64,000 nt of DNA from Candidatus Gastranaerophilales bacterium (GTDB taxonomy: Bacteria > Cyanobacteriota > Vampirovibrionia > Gastranaerophilales > Gastranaerophilaceae), in NCBI GenBank assembly GCA_023662705.1, contig JAMPIM010000003.1, positions 16,875 through 80,874 of the forward strand. Reading direction: 5' to 3'. Shown here one piece after another: positions 33,061 to 41,938 of the stretch. Numbering within the stretch: position 1 is the first letter of the stretch; each line of letters begins with the position of its first letter. The notes under the pieces are model-generated. The model searched no databases, had not been told where the DNA came from, and was given only the letters and a program-made list of their open reading frames with translations. The translations under genes were made by a program, and so were the position numbers.

Positions 33061-35366
33061 AGTGTAATAAAGATAATAAAAAGCCTTTGATTGACAGGCT
33101 TTTGGAAGTAAGAGGTATAGTTTCCGAGGGTGCAAAAAGAGAGTTTTTGCATCCTCTTGAAATTACTTTGACCCATCCGAATGCTTTTTGTGATATGCAC
33201 AAAGCTGTGGATAGAATCCAAAAAGCTATTGATGAGAAAGAAAATATTCTTATTTACGGCGACTTTGATGCCGACGGCGTAACTTCTACTTCTGTTCTTT
33301 TAAAAACATTCCAATATTTGGGTGCTAAAGTTGATTTTTATATCCCGAATCGTGAAAGTGAAGGTCACGGGCTTAATTCTAAAGCTCTTGTAAAGCTTAT
33401 GAGCCAAAAACAGCCAAAACTTATTATTACGGTTGATAACGGGATTAGCAATATTGATGAAGTGAAATTCATTAACAGTTTTGGACGCGATATTATTATT
33501 ACCGATCACCACGAAGCTCCTGACGTTTTGCCTGAAGCTTATGCGATAATTAACCCTAAATCAATGAATGCTTTAGATGAAAAACTTACGGCTTTGCAGA
33601 TTGAATATTTAACATCTCTTGCGGGTGTTGGTGTTGCGTTCAAGCTCGCTCAAGGTGTATTGGAAAGATATGATAAATTATCTTACAGCTTGGATTTGCT
33701 TCCTTATGTTACAGTCGGTACAATTGCCGATTTGGTTCCTTTGATTGGTGAAAACAGATATTTCGTTGCACGAGGTTTGGAACTCATTGCTTCCGGTAAG
33801 CATTACGGATTAAAACGTATGCTTGATGTTGCGGGTGTTGGTGTTGATAACGGTTTAACTTCCGAGCAGGTAGCGTTTACGATTGCTCCGAGAATTAACG
33901 CCTCCGGACGTTTGGATACTGTTGATGCCGCAATTAAATTAATGACATCAGAAAATAAACAAGAAATTGAGATGTCTATAATTACGCTGGAAAATTATAA
34001 TAAACTCCGTCAGGAATTATGTTCGGATACTTTTGCTGAGGCTGATGAATTATGGAAAGCTACCGGCATGAGAGATAATGCGGTTGTGTTATTTAATAAA
34101 GAATGGCATATCGGTATTATTGGTATTGTTGCTTCTAAGTTTGTCGAAAAATACTATAAGCCAGCTTTTATTATGACATATTCCGAAGAAACCAAACAAT
34201 TCAGATGTTCTGCACGCGGCGTAAAAGAGTTGAATCTTTATGACATTATGTCCAACATTTCTGATTATTTTGACGGTTTCGGCGGACACCAGCTTGCAGG
34301 CGGGTTCTCTTTTAATGAAGAAAAGGTTTCTTTTGAAACCGTTAAAAAAGCTTTGAATAAAACTATTGATGAAATGTTAAACGGCGAAAAGCTAAGTCCG
34401 TCTCTGGATGTTGATTTAGAACTTGATATTGCAGATGTTGATGTTTCTCTTGTTGAAGAGATAAGTAAACTTGAGCCGTTCGGAATGGCGAATCCGTCTC
34501 CGACTTTTGCGGTTAAAAATTTGACACTCAAGCAAAAAATGCTGATGGGTTCAACAAAAGACCATTTGAAACTCATCGTTAACACTCCTGACGGGACAAA
34601 AGACTGTGTTTGGTGGTCAAGAGGCGATATTCCGCTTATTGCGGGTGACAAACTTGATGTTGCATTTGCTCCGCAGTTGAATACTTTTAACGGAGCGACA
34701 AGCGTTCAGTTGATAGTTAAAGATGTTCATTCGGACGCTCTTAAAGAGGAAGAACAATCAAAAATTAAGGTTTATGACCATCGTAAAAAAACAAATATTT
34801 TTGCGCAGGTTAATGATTATATCAAGAATTCAAAACTTGGAGTATCAGTGTTTGCAGAAGACAGAAGAATTGTTGAGGCGCTTAAACCTTATCAGGATAT
34901 TTCAAAATGTATAATTAACCGTCAAACAGCATGCAAAAATGATGTTTTAATGTTTTTTGATTATCCGTGTGATGATGATGTTTTGGATAATTTGAAACAA
35001 ACCGTTTGTGCAGCGGCTTTGCATTATATGAATTACCAAAATCATAGAACCGATGAAGAAGGTATTTTGAAATCTTTTGCAAGTATGATTAAATATTGCT
35101 GCAATAATCTTGAAGGTAAATTTGTTTTTGCCCGCGCCGCAGCAGCTCTCGGAATTACGGAAGAAGCTGTTGAAACACTTTTGGAAGTATTTGCTGATTG
35201 TGGTATGATTAGGATTATCAAAAGAGAAGAAGAGTGTTTTATTATTGATGCATTGGGGGCTGTTGAGCTTTCAAAAGCATTACATAGTATAAAATACGCC
35301 GAGTTTGTTGAATTGATGAACACAATCAATGATTACAAAAACAAATTTATGACAATAGATATATAG
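33033..35366 (+). CDS. recJ: Single-stranded-DNA exonuclease RecJ
   Basis: 5'-3' exonuclease acting in recombination and mismatch/base-excision repair. 777 residues, longer than the ~570 of E. coli. DHH phosphoesterase motifs: IYGDFDADGVTSTSVLL, TVDNGIS, TDHHEAPD; DHHA1: FGGHQLAGGFSF; then an OB-fold. The extra ~200 C-terminal residues (ALKPYQDISKCIINRQ onward) form an additional domain seen in several phyla. It starts inside ctpA, 28 nt before that stop. Confidence 0.96.
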   Translation: MSCTKEWNLKCNKDNKKPLIDRLLEVRGIVSEGAKREFLHPLEITLTHPNAFCDMHKAVDRIQKAIDEKENILIYGDFDADGVTSTSVLLKTFQYLGAKVDFYIPNRESEGHGLNSKALVKLMSQKQPKLIITVDNGISNIDEVKFINSFGRDIIITDHHEAPDVLPEAYAIINPKSMNALDEKLTALQIEYLTSLAGVGVAFKLAQGVLERYDKLSYSLDLLPYVTVGTIADLVPLIGENRYFVARGLELIASGKHYGLKRMLDVAGVGVDNGLTSEQVAFTIAPRINASGRLDTVDAAIKLMTSENKQEIEMSIITLENYNKLRQELCSDTFAEADELWKATGMRDNAVVLFNKEWHIGIIGIVASKFVEKYYKPAFIMTYSEETKQFRCSARGVKELNLYDIMSNISDYFDGFGGHQLAGGFSFNEEKVSFETVKKALNKTIDEMLNGEKLSPSLDVDLELDIADVDVSLVEEISKLEPFGMANPSPTFAVKNLTLKQKMLMGSTKDHLKLIVNTPDGTKDCVWWSRGDIPLIAGDKLDVAFAPQLNTFNGATSVQLIVKDVHSDALKEEEQSKIKVYDHRKKTNIFAQVNDYIKNSKLGVSVFAEDRRIVEALKPYQDISKCIINRQTACKNDVLMFFDYPCDDDVLDNLKQTVCAAALHYMNYQNHRTDEEGILKSFASMIKYCCNNLEGKFVFARAAAALGITEEAVETLLEVFADCGMIRIIKREEECFIIDALGAVELSKALHSIKYAEFVELMNTINDYKNKFMTIDI

Positions 35367-35376
35367 GAATTAGAAA

Positions 35377-35997
35377 ATGGAAAAGTTTAAGAATTTTGTG
35401 TGTGCGCATTTGAATTTTAGAATTCAAGGAGTTACGTGGTTGGCGATAGCAGCTCTTTTAGCCGTTGTTCCTTCAGTAATGTTTATGCCTGAAAAATGGG
35501 GCTGGGAAAATGGTGTTTTAGAAAATATCCAAATGGTTATCCTGTTTATCGGTTTGTACTTGTCATTGAAAGTTGATTCAAATAAAAAGTTTTTTAACTT
35601 TGTTGCAATGGTTTTGGTAATCATAATATTAAGAGAAGTAAACTGCGGAAGAACCCTGTTCTTCTCCGTACCCGGTACGGAGAACACCTTCTATTCCTGG
35701 AAGGAGATTAAATACGGGTATTTGGCTCATCCTATCTATGGAGCATATATGGCTTGGGTCGGATTTTACTTTTTGAAAAATAAACTCTTTTTAACCCTAT
35801 GGGATATAGTACGTAAAATTAAGTTTCCTGTATGGAATGTGCTTCTGATGCTTGCAGGTATGGCTTTGGGTACTTACGCGGAACACGCAACGCATAATTT
35901 TGTGTTTGAAGAGATTGCAGAATTATTGTTCTATGTAGCATTAATCGGAATCATTTATCTTTATACAAGAGATGATAATTTTAAGCTGAAGGATTGA
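35377..35997 (+). CDS. Integral membrane protein, unknown
   Basis: 206 residues with about five or six membrane segments (near 19-38, 52-66, 74-90, 118-135, 150-168 and 180-200). Conserved-looking polar residues sit between them: REVNCGRTLFF, TFYSWKEIKYG, TYAEHATHNFVFEEIAE. It lies 10 nt after recJ, so it is in the ctpA-recJ operon. AGGAATTAG precedes the ATG. Family not recognised. Confidence 0.8.
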   Translation: MEKFKNFVCAHLNFRIQGVTWLAIAALLAVVPSVMFMPEKWGWENGVLENIQMVILFIGLYLSLKVDSNKKFFNFVAMVLVIIILREVNCGRTLFFSVPGTENTFYSWKEIKYGYLAHPIYGAYMAWVGFYFLKNKLFLTLWDIVRKIKFPVWNVLLMLAGMALGTYAEHATHNFVFEEIAELLFYVALIGIIYLYTRDDNFKLKD

Positions 35998-36027
35998 AAA
36001 ATACAAAAAACGAGTTAAACTTATAAT

Positions 36028-36381
36028 ATGAGCGAAATTTCAGCGATAAATTCATCATTTTACCCTTCGTTAATTGATAGTGTGAGTCCGCTTTATACGG
36101 GCAAGTCTTCATTTGACGCAGTTGAACCTGTGCAAAAAAATTATGAAGAAGACCGTCCGCCTGTTGATTTGAGCGGATATTATAACGAGCTGGAAAGTTC
36201 GGGGCTTATTGAACAAGTCGGACAGAATGTTATTCAATCGGCTAAGGTTCTTGATAATGCAATGGCTGCAGCAATAGAAAACGGGTATTCAGTGCAGGAT
36301 GCCGTTAATATCAAACTCGCTCAAACAGCTTATAAAGCTAACTGTTTTGTGATGAAAAGTACTTTTGAGCTGAAAATTTAG
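36028..36381 (+). CDS. Hypothetical protein, possibly motility-associated (117 aa)
   Basis: Disordered polar N-terminal half, then helices: DAVNIKLAQTAYKANCFVMK near the C terminus. That last helix resembles in style the Ala/Asn-rich terminal helices of rod, hook and related axial proteins, where Tyr-x-Ala-Asn is common. This is a weak similarity only. There is no signal peptide. The start has no ribosome site; TAAACT lies 6 nt before the ATG. The stop shares 4 nt with nth. Confidence 0.65.
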   Translation: MSEISAINSSFYPSLIDSVSPLYTGKSSFDAVEPVQKNYEEDRPPVDLSGYYNELESSGLIEQVGQNVIQSAKVLDNAMAAAIENGYSVQDAVNIKLAQTAYKANCFVMKSTFELKI

Positions 36382-37001
36382 ATAATTTTAGCGCAATATT
36401 CGGAAATAGGACATTCTGCACAATTAGGTTTTTGCGGTTTGCAGACATTTTGTCCGTGGGTTACTAAAAGGGTGTTAATATCAATCCAGTGTTTTACTGG
36501 GAGTTTTTCTCTTAGCGCAAATTCTGTTTCTTCAGGATTCTTTGTTTTGATATATCCAAGACGGTTGAAGATTCTGTGAACATGAACATCTACACAAATA
36601 GCAGGTTTGTTGAATCCACGTGCAACAACAAGATTTGCGGTTTTTCTCCCGACTCCGTTGAATTTGATTAATTCTTCTATTGTATCAGGACATTTTCCGC
36701 CTAATTCTTCATCAATTTGGCGGGATAATTCTATAATTTGCTTAGCTTTGTTTTCGTAAAATCCGACAGGATAAATCGCCTTAGCCAAATCATCTACATT
36801 TACACTCTTCATATCATGCGGAGTGCGCGCAAGCTCAAGCATTCTTAAAGTTGCAGGATAGGTTGTTTTGTCGTTGGTTCTTAAAGATAAGATACATCCG
36901 ATCAAGACAAGATACGGGTCATTGAATGTATCCATTAAATCAACGAACTCACTGCGTTTTTGTTTTGCATCTTTTAATTTTTGTACAATTTTATCTATCA
37001 T
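36378..37001 (-). CDS. nth: Endonuclease III
   Basis: DNA glycosylase/AP lyase for oxidised pyrimidines. 207 residues. Helix-hairpin-helix FNGVGRKTANLVVA with the catalytic Lys, VDVHVHR with the catalytic Asp, and a C-terminal 4Fe-4S site with exact spacing C-x6-C-x2-C-x5-C (VCKPQKPNCAECPISEYC). It overlaps the upstream gene by 4 nt (ATGA), so the pair is coupled. Confidence 0.97.
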   Translation of the reverse strand: MIDKIVQKLKDAKQKRSEFVDLMDTFNDPYLVLIGCILSLRTNDKTTYPATLRMLELARTPHDMKSVNVDDLAKAIYPVGFYENKAKQIIELSRQIDEELGGKCPDTIEELIKFNGVGRKTANLVVARGFNKPAICVDVHVHRIFNRLGYIKTKNPEETEFALREKLPVKHWIDINTLLVTHGQNVCKPQKPNCAECPISEYCAKII

Positions 37002-37396
37002 TTTTGATTTGTTAATGTTTTGTAGATTTCTTCTGTTTGGCTGGAGCGCTGTTTATTACTTCCCCAAAAGTTGTCAAAAACGCTATCTGTAGGAATCTGT
37101 AAACAAGCTTTTATACAGTCATTAATAATATTGTTCTCGTATGAATTCGTAGGTGACGTAAAATAACACGAACCTCCGGTATTATTGTTGAATAGAGTAT
37201 ATCCTGCTATTGATCTAAAAGAATCTTTTTCTACTGAAATTATTTCAATTTCATGGTCAGGACATTTTCTGAATGTGTCCACAAGTTCCTTATCAATTCC
37301 ATTAATTTTGGATGATTTTGCATATAAATTTTTAAAGATAGTATTATTTTTGAAATAAGCTCTAAAAGCTAAATTACTGTTGCTTTCAATTCGCAT
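36998..37396 (-). CDS. Hypothetical protein with N-terminal AFRA element (132 aa)
   Basis: Starts MRIESNSNLAFRAYFKN (Phe11). The rest is a small soluble domain with scattered Cys and aromatic residues (HEIEIISVEKDSFRSIAGYT, then GGSCYFTSPTNSYENN). Not recognised. TTGGAG lies 6 nt before the ATG. Its stop overlaps the nth start (ATGA), so it is read with a DNA repair enzyme, which need not mean shared function. Confidence 0.7.
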   Translation of the reverse strand: MRIESNSNLAFRAYFKNNTIFKNLYAKSSKINGIDKELVDTFRKCPDHEIEIISVEKDSFRSIAGYTLFNNNTGGSCYFTSPTNSYENNIINDCIKACLQIPTDSVFDNFWGSNKQRSSQTEEIYKTLTNQK

Positions 37397-37410
37397 TATT
37401 TACTCCAATT

Positions 37411-39120
37411 TTACATTCTTTCGGGTGCTGATACAGCAAGAATATCAAGAGCATTTTTCAATGTTGTTTTAATAGCAACCATTAATGCCAATCTTGATTT
37501 CATCAATTCTTTATCATCTCCGATTACACGGTTTGAATTGTAGAATGAATGGAATTCCTGAGCAAGTTCTTGAACATATCTGCAAATTGTGTAAACTGTT
37601 CTGTTCTGAGCAGAAAGAATAATTACTGATTTGAATTCTTCAAGCTTCAGGATAAGTGATTTAGCACTGTCAGCAGTTTTTAGAATCAAATCTTTGTTAA
37701 AGTTTTTGATTAAATCTTCAAGTTCTGCTTTACTCATTGGAGCAGGTGATTTTTCGCCTGTTTCAGGATTAAGTTTTTCTGCAATCGCATTTCTAAGGAT
37801 TGAGCATACACGCGCATAAGCATATTGTACGTAGAATACAGGGTTTTCGTCAGTTGAGCGTTTTGCAAGCTCAATATCAAAATCCAATGTCATATCAATA
37901 TTACGCATTGCCATCCAGTAACGTGTTGCATCGATTCCAACTTCTTCAATAAGGTCATCTAAAGTAACCATATTTTTACGTTTGCCCATACGAACTTCTT
38001 CGCCGTTTATGACAAGGTTAACAAGCTGTCCGAGAAGCACTTCCAATTTGTTCGGGTCATAACCCAAAGCTTCAATTGACGCTTTAACACGAGCAACATA
38101 ACCGTGGTGGTCAGCCCCCCAGATGTTAATCATTCTGTCGTACCCTCTGCGAAGTTTATCGATATGATAAGCGATATCAGCTGTCAAATAAGTGTTTGAA
38201 CCGTCAGCTTTTTTGATTACGCGATCCTGGTCGTCACCGAATTCGGAAGACTTGAACCACATTGCGCCTTCTTTTTCGTATAACATACCTTTTGCCATAA
38301 GTTCTTTGTAGCTTTCTTCTACTTTACCTGAATTGTGCAGGTCAAGTTCTGAGTAGAATTTGTCAAAATGTACGCGGAAATCTTCTAATAAAGCTTTTTG
38401 GCAAGCTTCCATTTCTTTTTTAGCGTAATCAGAAAGAACTTTTACGTCTTCTGTAGGTTCATTCTCAGATAAGAACTTCTTTGCAACAGGTATCAAATAT
38501 TCTCCCGGATAATAATTTTTTCTTTCGATTTCATCTGTAGGGAAATCAATATTTTCGCCCAGTTCTTGTTTGATTCTGATTTTCAAAGAATTTCCGAGTT
38601 TCTGGATTTGTGAACCTGCATCATTGATATAAAACTCCTGATAAACATCGTGGCCGTAGAATTTTAACAAATTAGCAAGCGCACTTCCCATCGCAGCCCA
38701 GCGTCCGTGACCGATGTGGAATGGGCCTGTAGGGTTAGCAGAAACGTATTCTAATAAGATTTTTTCTGTAGCGGCTCCTTCAGGTCTGCCGTAGTTTTCA
38801 CCTTTTTCAATGATTTCAGCTACAGCATTTGCAAGAAGAGAGTTTTCTATTTTGAAGTTGATAAATCCGCCGACAACGGAAACTGAATAATTTTCTTTGC
38901 TCAAGTATTCAACAACAGTATTGGCAATCATTGGAGGAGCAATTTTAGCAGAACGTGCAAGTGAAGAGACGTTAACCGCAAAATCACCAAATTCAGGATT
39001 TTTAGGTTTTTCAATCATAAGAGAGAATTTATCATCTGCTCCCATTTGACCTAATTTGCCTTCAGCAATTGCTTTATTTATTCCGTTTTCAACTTCTTTT
39101 AAGAAAAAATCTTTTAACAT
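37411..39120 (-). CDS. argS: Arginyl-tRNA synthetase
   Basis: Class I synthetase charging tRNA-Arg. 569 residues. The HIGH motif is in SANPTGPFHIGHGRWAA, a KMSK-like motif in VRMGKRKNMVT, and the C-terminal anticodon domain has YARVCSILR. The promoter is good: TATAAT-like GCTATAATTG upstream, then AAAGGAA 7 nt before the ATG. It lies 14 nt upstream of the 132-residue gene, so an argS-36998-nth operon is likely. Confidence 0.98.
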   Translation of the reverse strand: MLKDFFLKEVENGINKAIAEGKLGQMGADDKFSLMIEKPKNPEFGDFAVNVSSLARSAKIAPPMIANTVVEYLSKENYSVSVVGGFINFKIENSLLANAVAEIIEKGENYGRPEGAATEKILLEYVSANPTGPFHIGHGRWAAMGSALANLLKFYGHDVYQEFYINDAGSQIQKLGNSLKIRIKQELGENIDFPTDEIERKNYYPGEYLIPVAKKFLSENEPTEDVKVLSDYAKKEMEACQKALLEDFRVHFDKFYSELDLHNSGKVEESYKELMAKGMLYEKEGAMWFKSSEFGDDQDRVIKKADGSNTYLTADIAYHIDKLRRGYDRMINIWGADHHGYVARVKASIEALGYDPNKLEVLLGQLVNLVINGEEVRMGKRKNMVTLDDLIEEVGIDATRYWMAMRNIDMTLDFDIELAKRSTDENPVFYVQYAYARVCSILRNAIAEKLNPETGEKSPAPMSKAELEDLIKNFNKDLILKTADSAKSLILKLEEFKSVIILSAQNRTVYTICRYVQELAQEFHSFYNSNRVIGDDKELMKSRLALMVAIKTTLKNALDILAVSAPERM

Positions 39121-39192
39121 ATCTTATTCCTTTATTTTTAATTCTTTTTAACAATTATAGCAAAAAAAATTTTGTTTGGGGTTTAAGTTGAT

Positions 39193-39852
39193 ATGGCAAA
39201 TATCAACCTCAAAGTAATAAACAGTTTGGACAGAAGTTTTTCTTCTTTTGCGCAAGAAACTATGGCAAGAAGAAAACCTGACAGAAATTATGTAATTTCG
39301 CAATTACAGCATTATCAAACCCAGTATAATAAAAACGGACTTTTTAAAGATTTTCTTGTAAGATTAGAAGCGTTTGCTCTTGGAATGGAAGATTCTAACC
39401 TGCTTGATATTGCGGGAATGGTATTTTCAAAGCTTGCAAAATTCCCGACAACAGATGAGATGAAAGAACAATTTCTTCGCGGCGGTTTGAGAATCGCAAG
39501 AAAACAGGGTGACCCGATTCATATTTTAGCAAGAATAGTGGATTTGAAAAAGTTATATGAAAATAACGGAGATTCCCGCGGACGCTATAAAATGCTTTTT
39601 CCTGAAGAACGAGCATTAACTGATATTGTAGAAAATTTTCCAAAAGCAAAAGGCAGATTCAGAACTGTTTCAAAAGAGTATTCTCCTTTGGATAAATACA
39701 GATTACAGCTTGCAAGAGTCAAAGTTGATATAGCAAAAAAACTCAGACCTCACGAAGCATATTCCAGATTGATTGAGGCAAGAGAAATCTTTGAAGATTT
39801 GAGATGTTCTAAAGAACTAAAATTCGTAGACAGAATGCTTTCAAAATGCTAA
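39193..39852 (+). CDS. Hypothetical helical protein (219 aa)
   Basis: Soluble, basic, mostly helical, not recognised. Segments such as DSNLLDIAGMVFSKLAKFPT, GDPIHILARIVDLKKLYENN and RPHEAYSRLIEAREIFEDLR have TPR-like helical pairing. No signal peptide. The stop shares 4 nt with the convergent YkgJ-like gene. The neighbourhood (TPR protein, CxxCxxCC protein) gives no function. Confidence 0.7.
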   Translation: MANINLKVINSLDRSFSSFAQETMARRKPDRNYVISQLQHYQTQYNKNGLFKDFLVRLEAFALGMEDSNLLDIAGMVFSKLAKFPTTDEMKEQFLRGGLRIARKQGDPIHILARIVDLKKLYENNGDSRGRYKMLFPEERALTDIVENFPKAKGRFRTVSKEYSPLDKYRLQLARVKVDIAKKLRPHEAYSRLIEAREIFEDLRCSKELKFVDRMLSKC

Positions 39853-40259
39853 CGTTTTTTCTTTGTAACTTTTTTGAAAACTTCTTCAAAAGTTTCAATC
39901 GGCTCCAGTCTGTAACCGCAATGTTCGGCTAATGTTCCGCCCATTGAGAACAATTCTTCCTGCGGATATCTTCTGCAAATTCCCGGACGTTTTTTGTGAA
40001 TTTTGCATTTGTTTGTTTCTCTGTCAAGATTTGTGCATTCAAAAACGAGTCCTGTTTCGTCTTTATCTATAATCTTCAAATATGTATAAAACGGATGAAG
40101 TTTTTGTAATCTTTTGAACTCTTCTTCTGTTTGGATTACGCCTTTGTGTTTAACATAAATCTTGCGGCAGCATCTTCCGCACCCCAGACAGCTTCCGACT
40201 CTGTAATATTTGCGTTTTAAAATATGAAGGTAAAAAAACTTTTTTAATTTTTTAAACAT
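39849..40259 (-). CDS. YkgJ-type CxxCxxCC metal-cluster protein
   Basis: 136 residues. CLGCGRCCRKIYV is the defining N-terminal cluster; later Cys residues (LVFECTNLDRETNKCKIHKKRPGICRRYP) complete the YkgJ/CxxCxxCC zinc- or iron-chelating family. The biochemical role of the family is unresolved. A basic C-terminal tail (KKVTKKKR) ends it. The start overlaps the end of the upstream TPR gene by 8 nt, so the two form an operon. Confidence 0.9.
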   Translation of the reverse strand: MFKKLKKFFYLHILKRKYYRVGSCLGCGRCCRKIYVKHKGVIQTEEEFKRLQKLHPFYTYLKIIDKDETGLVFECTNLDRETNKCKIHKKRPGICRRYPQEELFSMGGTLAEHCGYRLEPIETFEEVFKKVTKKKR

Positions 40260-41436
40260 TTACTATCCGTGACTTTGCCATTCTATACTCGGGGGAGTTT
40301 TCTTTTGAAAGTGTCATAATTTTTGAAAAATATTTGTTTGATTGTTTGTAATCACCGTTTGAGTAGCTGTAAGCTCCTCTTTCAAAGCAGGATTTAATAA
40401 TTCTGTCTTCAGGGTTAATAAATGATTTTAGTTCTTGTACAATTGCACTGTAATCCGAACTGCCGTTCCTGTCCATTATCAGACAGTTTTCGTATTCAAA
40501 AAGGGCAAAGTGATAATTGTTATAGCTGTAATATTTTTCTGCCCATTCTTTATGACCTTCAATACTTAGTTTATCAAAACTGTCTTCCAGCGGTTTAATT
40601 GTTTTAATAATTTCCAGATAAACTTTCTGGTTATTCATTACAAGCGGTAAAATCCTTTTCATTACACAATATGCGCCTGTAAAATCTCCGATATTTATCA
40701 TTACGTTGGACAGCAAATCCAAAACATCAAGAGATTTGTTATCTATGCAATAAGCCTGTTTTAGATACATTGAAGCTTTCAGGTATTCTTTTTGTTCAAA
40801 ATAAAGTTTTCCTAACTGATAATTTGTATCAAAATTAAGCGGATAATTTTTTACTGCAAGTTCAAGTGCTTGGATAGCTGTTTCTTTGTCCTGCATTGCA
40901 TTTGCACGTTGAGCTTTTTGATAACATTCACTGCCGAATGTTTTAAAACTTTCTATGCTGTTTTTTATTTCCGTATAATAAGCAGAAGTTTTGTCTTTTG
41001 CATATTTCAGGTATTTTTCATAAAAGAAAATTGATTGAAATTTCATATCTTTAGAAAAATATGATGTTGCAAGGTTTAAGCAAACTGCTTCGTCATCAGG
41101 TTTGTAAGAAAATGCTATAGCCCAGTTCTCGATTGCTTTTTCAACATTTTGGAGTTTGTGAAAAATGTTTCCTAAAAAAGTATAAGAAGGATTTTTGTAA
41201 TGTTCCAGATTTGTTGAACGGGTAAAATAAAGCTCTGCATTCTCAATCTCATTGAGTTTGTAATAGCATCGTCCGATTTCATAATACAGTTTATATGAAT
41301 AACTTGTATTAACCATATCAAGATAGAGCTTTAAAGCCCCTGCATAATTTCCTGCTGCATACAATCCTTTGGCTGCTTCAAGCTTCGCATCTTCTATATC
41401 GGAATTATCCTGAATATAATAATCAGAATTTGCCAT
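40252..41436 (-). CDS. TPR-repeat protein (394 aa)
   Basis: Tetratricopeptide repeats from ~15 to ~260 (AKGLYAAGNYAGALKLYLDM, CYYKLNEIENAELYFTRSTN, LGNIFHKLQNVEKAIENWAI, LGKLYFEQKEYLKASMYLKQ) and again near the C terminus (GAYSYSNGDYKQSNKYFSKI). No signal peptide, so probably a cytoplasmic scaffold. TAGAAT (minus strand, 41443-41448) ends 6 nt before the ATG with no ribosome site: a predicted leaderless start. Confidence 0.9.
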   Translation of the reverse strand: MANSDYYIQDNSDIEDAKLEAAKGLYAAGNYAGALKLYLDMVNTSYSYKLYYEIGRCYYKLNEIENAELYFTRSTNLEHYKNPSYTFLGNIFHKLQNVEKAIENWAIAFSYKPDDEAVCLNLATSYFSKDMKFQSIFFYEKYLKYAKDKTSAYYTEIKNSIESFKTFGSECYQKAQRANAMQDKETAIQALELAVKNYPLNFDTNYQLGKLYFEQKEYLKASMYLKQAYCIDNKSLDVLDLLSNVMINIGDFTGAYCVMKRILPLVMNNQKVYLEIIKTIKPLEDSFDKLSIEGHKEWAEKYYSYNNYHFALFEYENCLIMDRNGSSDYSAIVQELKSFINPEDRIIKSCFERGAYSYSNGDYKQSNKYFSKIMTLSKENSPEYRMAKSRIVNV

Positions 41437-41454
41437 AGCTGTATTCTAGCATAT

Positions 41455-41811
41455 TTACAGCTCTAAATCATCCCATAATTTAGAATTTGTTACAAGTTGT
41501 GATAACACATCGTCTTCAAATACGTCAACCACACCGTTTGAGAACAATTCTTTCATTCTTTCAAGGTGAGATAAGTCTTCTTTATCACTTGTTGCGATTT
41601 TGTTGAATTTATTTATGTCTAAATCTTTTTGGAAAAGCTGAAGCGCGTTAGCGGAAATCTCTGTTTTATCAACATAAGGATTTGAACTCTTGTTGAAAAG
41701 CGCTTTATTCATACTTGCTTTAACTGAAGCAAGGTTAATTACATTGCTCTGCTTTTCAAGCTGAGAGTTGTATAAAAAATCTTTGTTGTTATCATTAATG
41801 TTGTTAAACAT
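41455..41811 (-). CDS. FlgM-like anti-sigma-28 candidate (118 aa)
   Basis: The polar, probably disordered N-terminal part carries DKTEISANALQLFQKDL, comparable to the VxIS-x-x-A-x-x-L segment of FlgM. The C-terminal part (LERMKELFSNGVVDVFEDDV, then LSQLVTNSKLWDDL) follows the FlgM sigma-binding layout: I/M-K-x-x-I-x-x-G-x-Y/V-x-V-D/E-x-x-x-[L/I]-x-x-x-L. Small size and lack of a signal peptide fit. If correct, it would hold the flagellar sigma factor inactive until hook completion, matching the sigma-28 promoters at 11518 and 57439. The assignment rests on pattern similarity only. Confidence 0.5.
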   Translation of the reverse strand: MFNNINDNNKDFLYNSQLEKQSNVINLASVKASMNKALFNKSSNPYVDKTEISANALQLFQKDLDINKFNKIATSDKEDLSHLERMKELFSNGVVDVFEDDVLSQLVTNSKLWDDLEL

Positions 41812-41938
41812 GAGACCCTAATCTCCCCAGTTACCCTCAATATCATTATTATACATTTTTTGTCATTTGTTATCAACTGTTTGGAGGATATTGATGTAGT
41901 TTTTATTTTTGTTAAAATAGTTATAGAAAGGGAACTTT

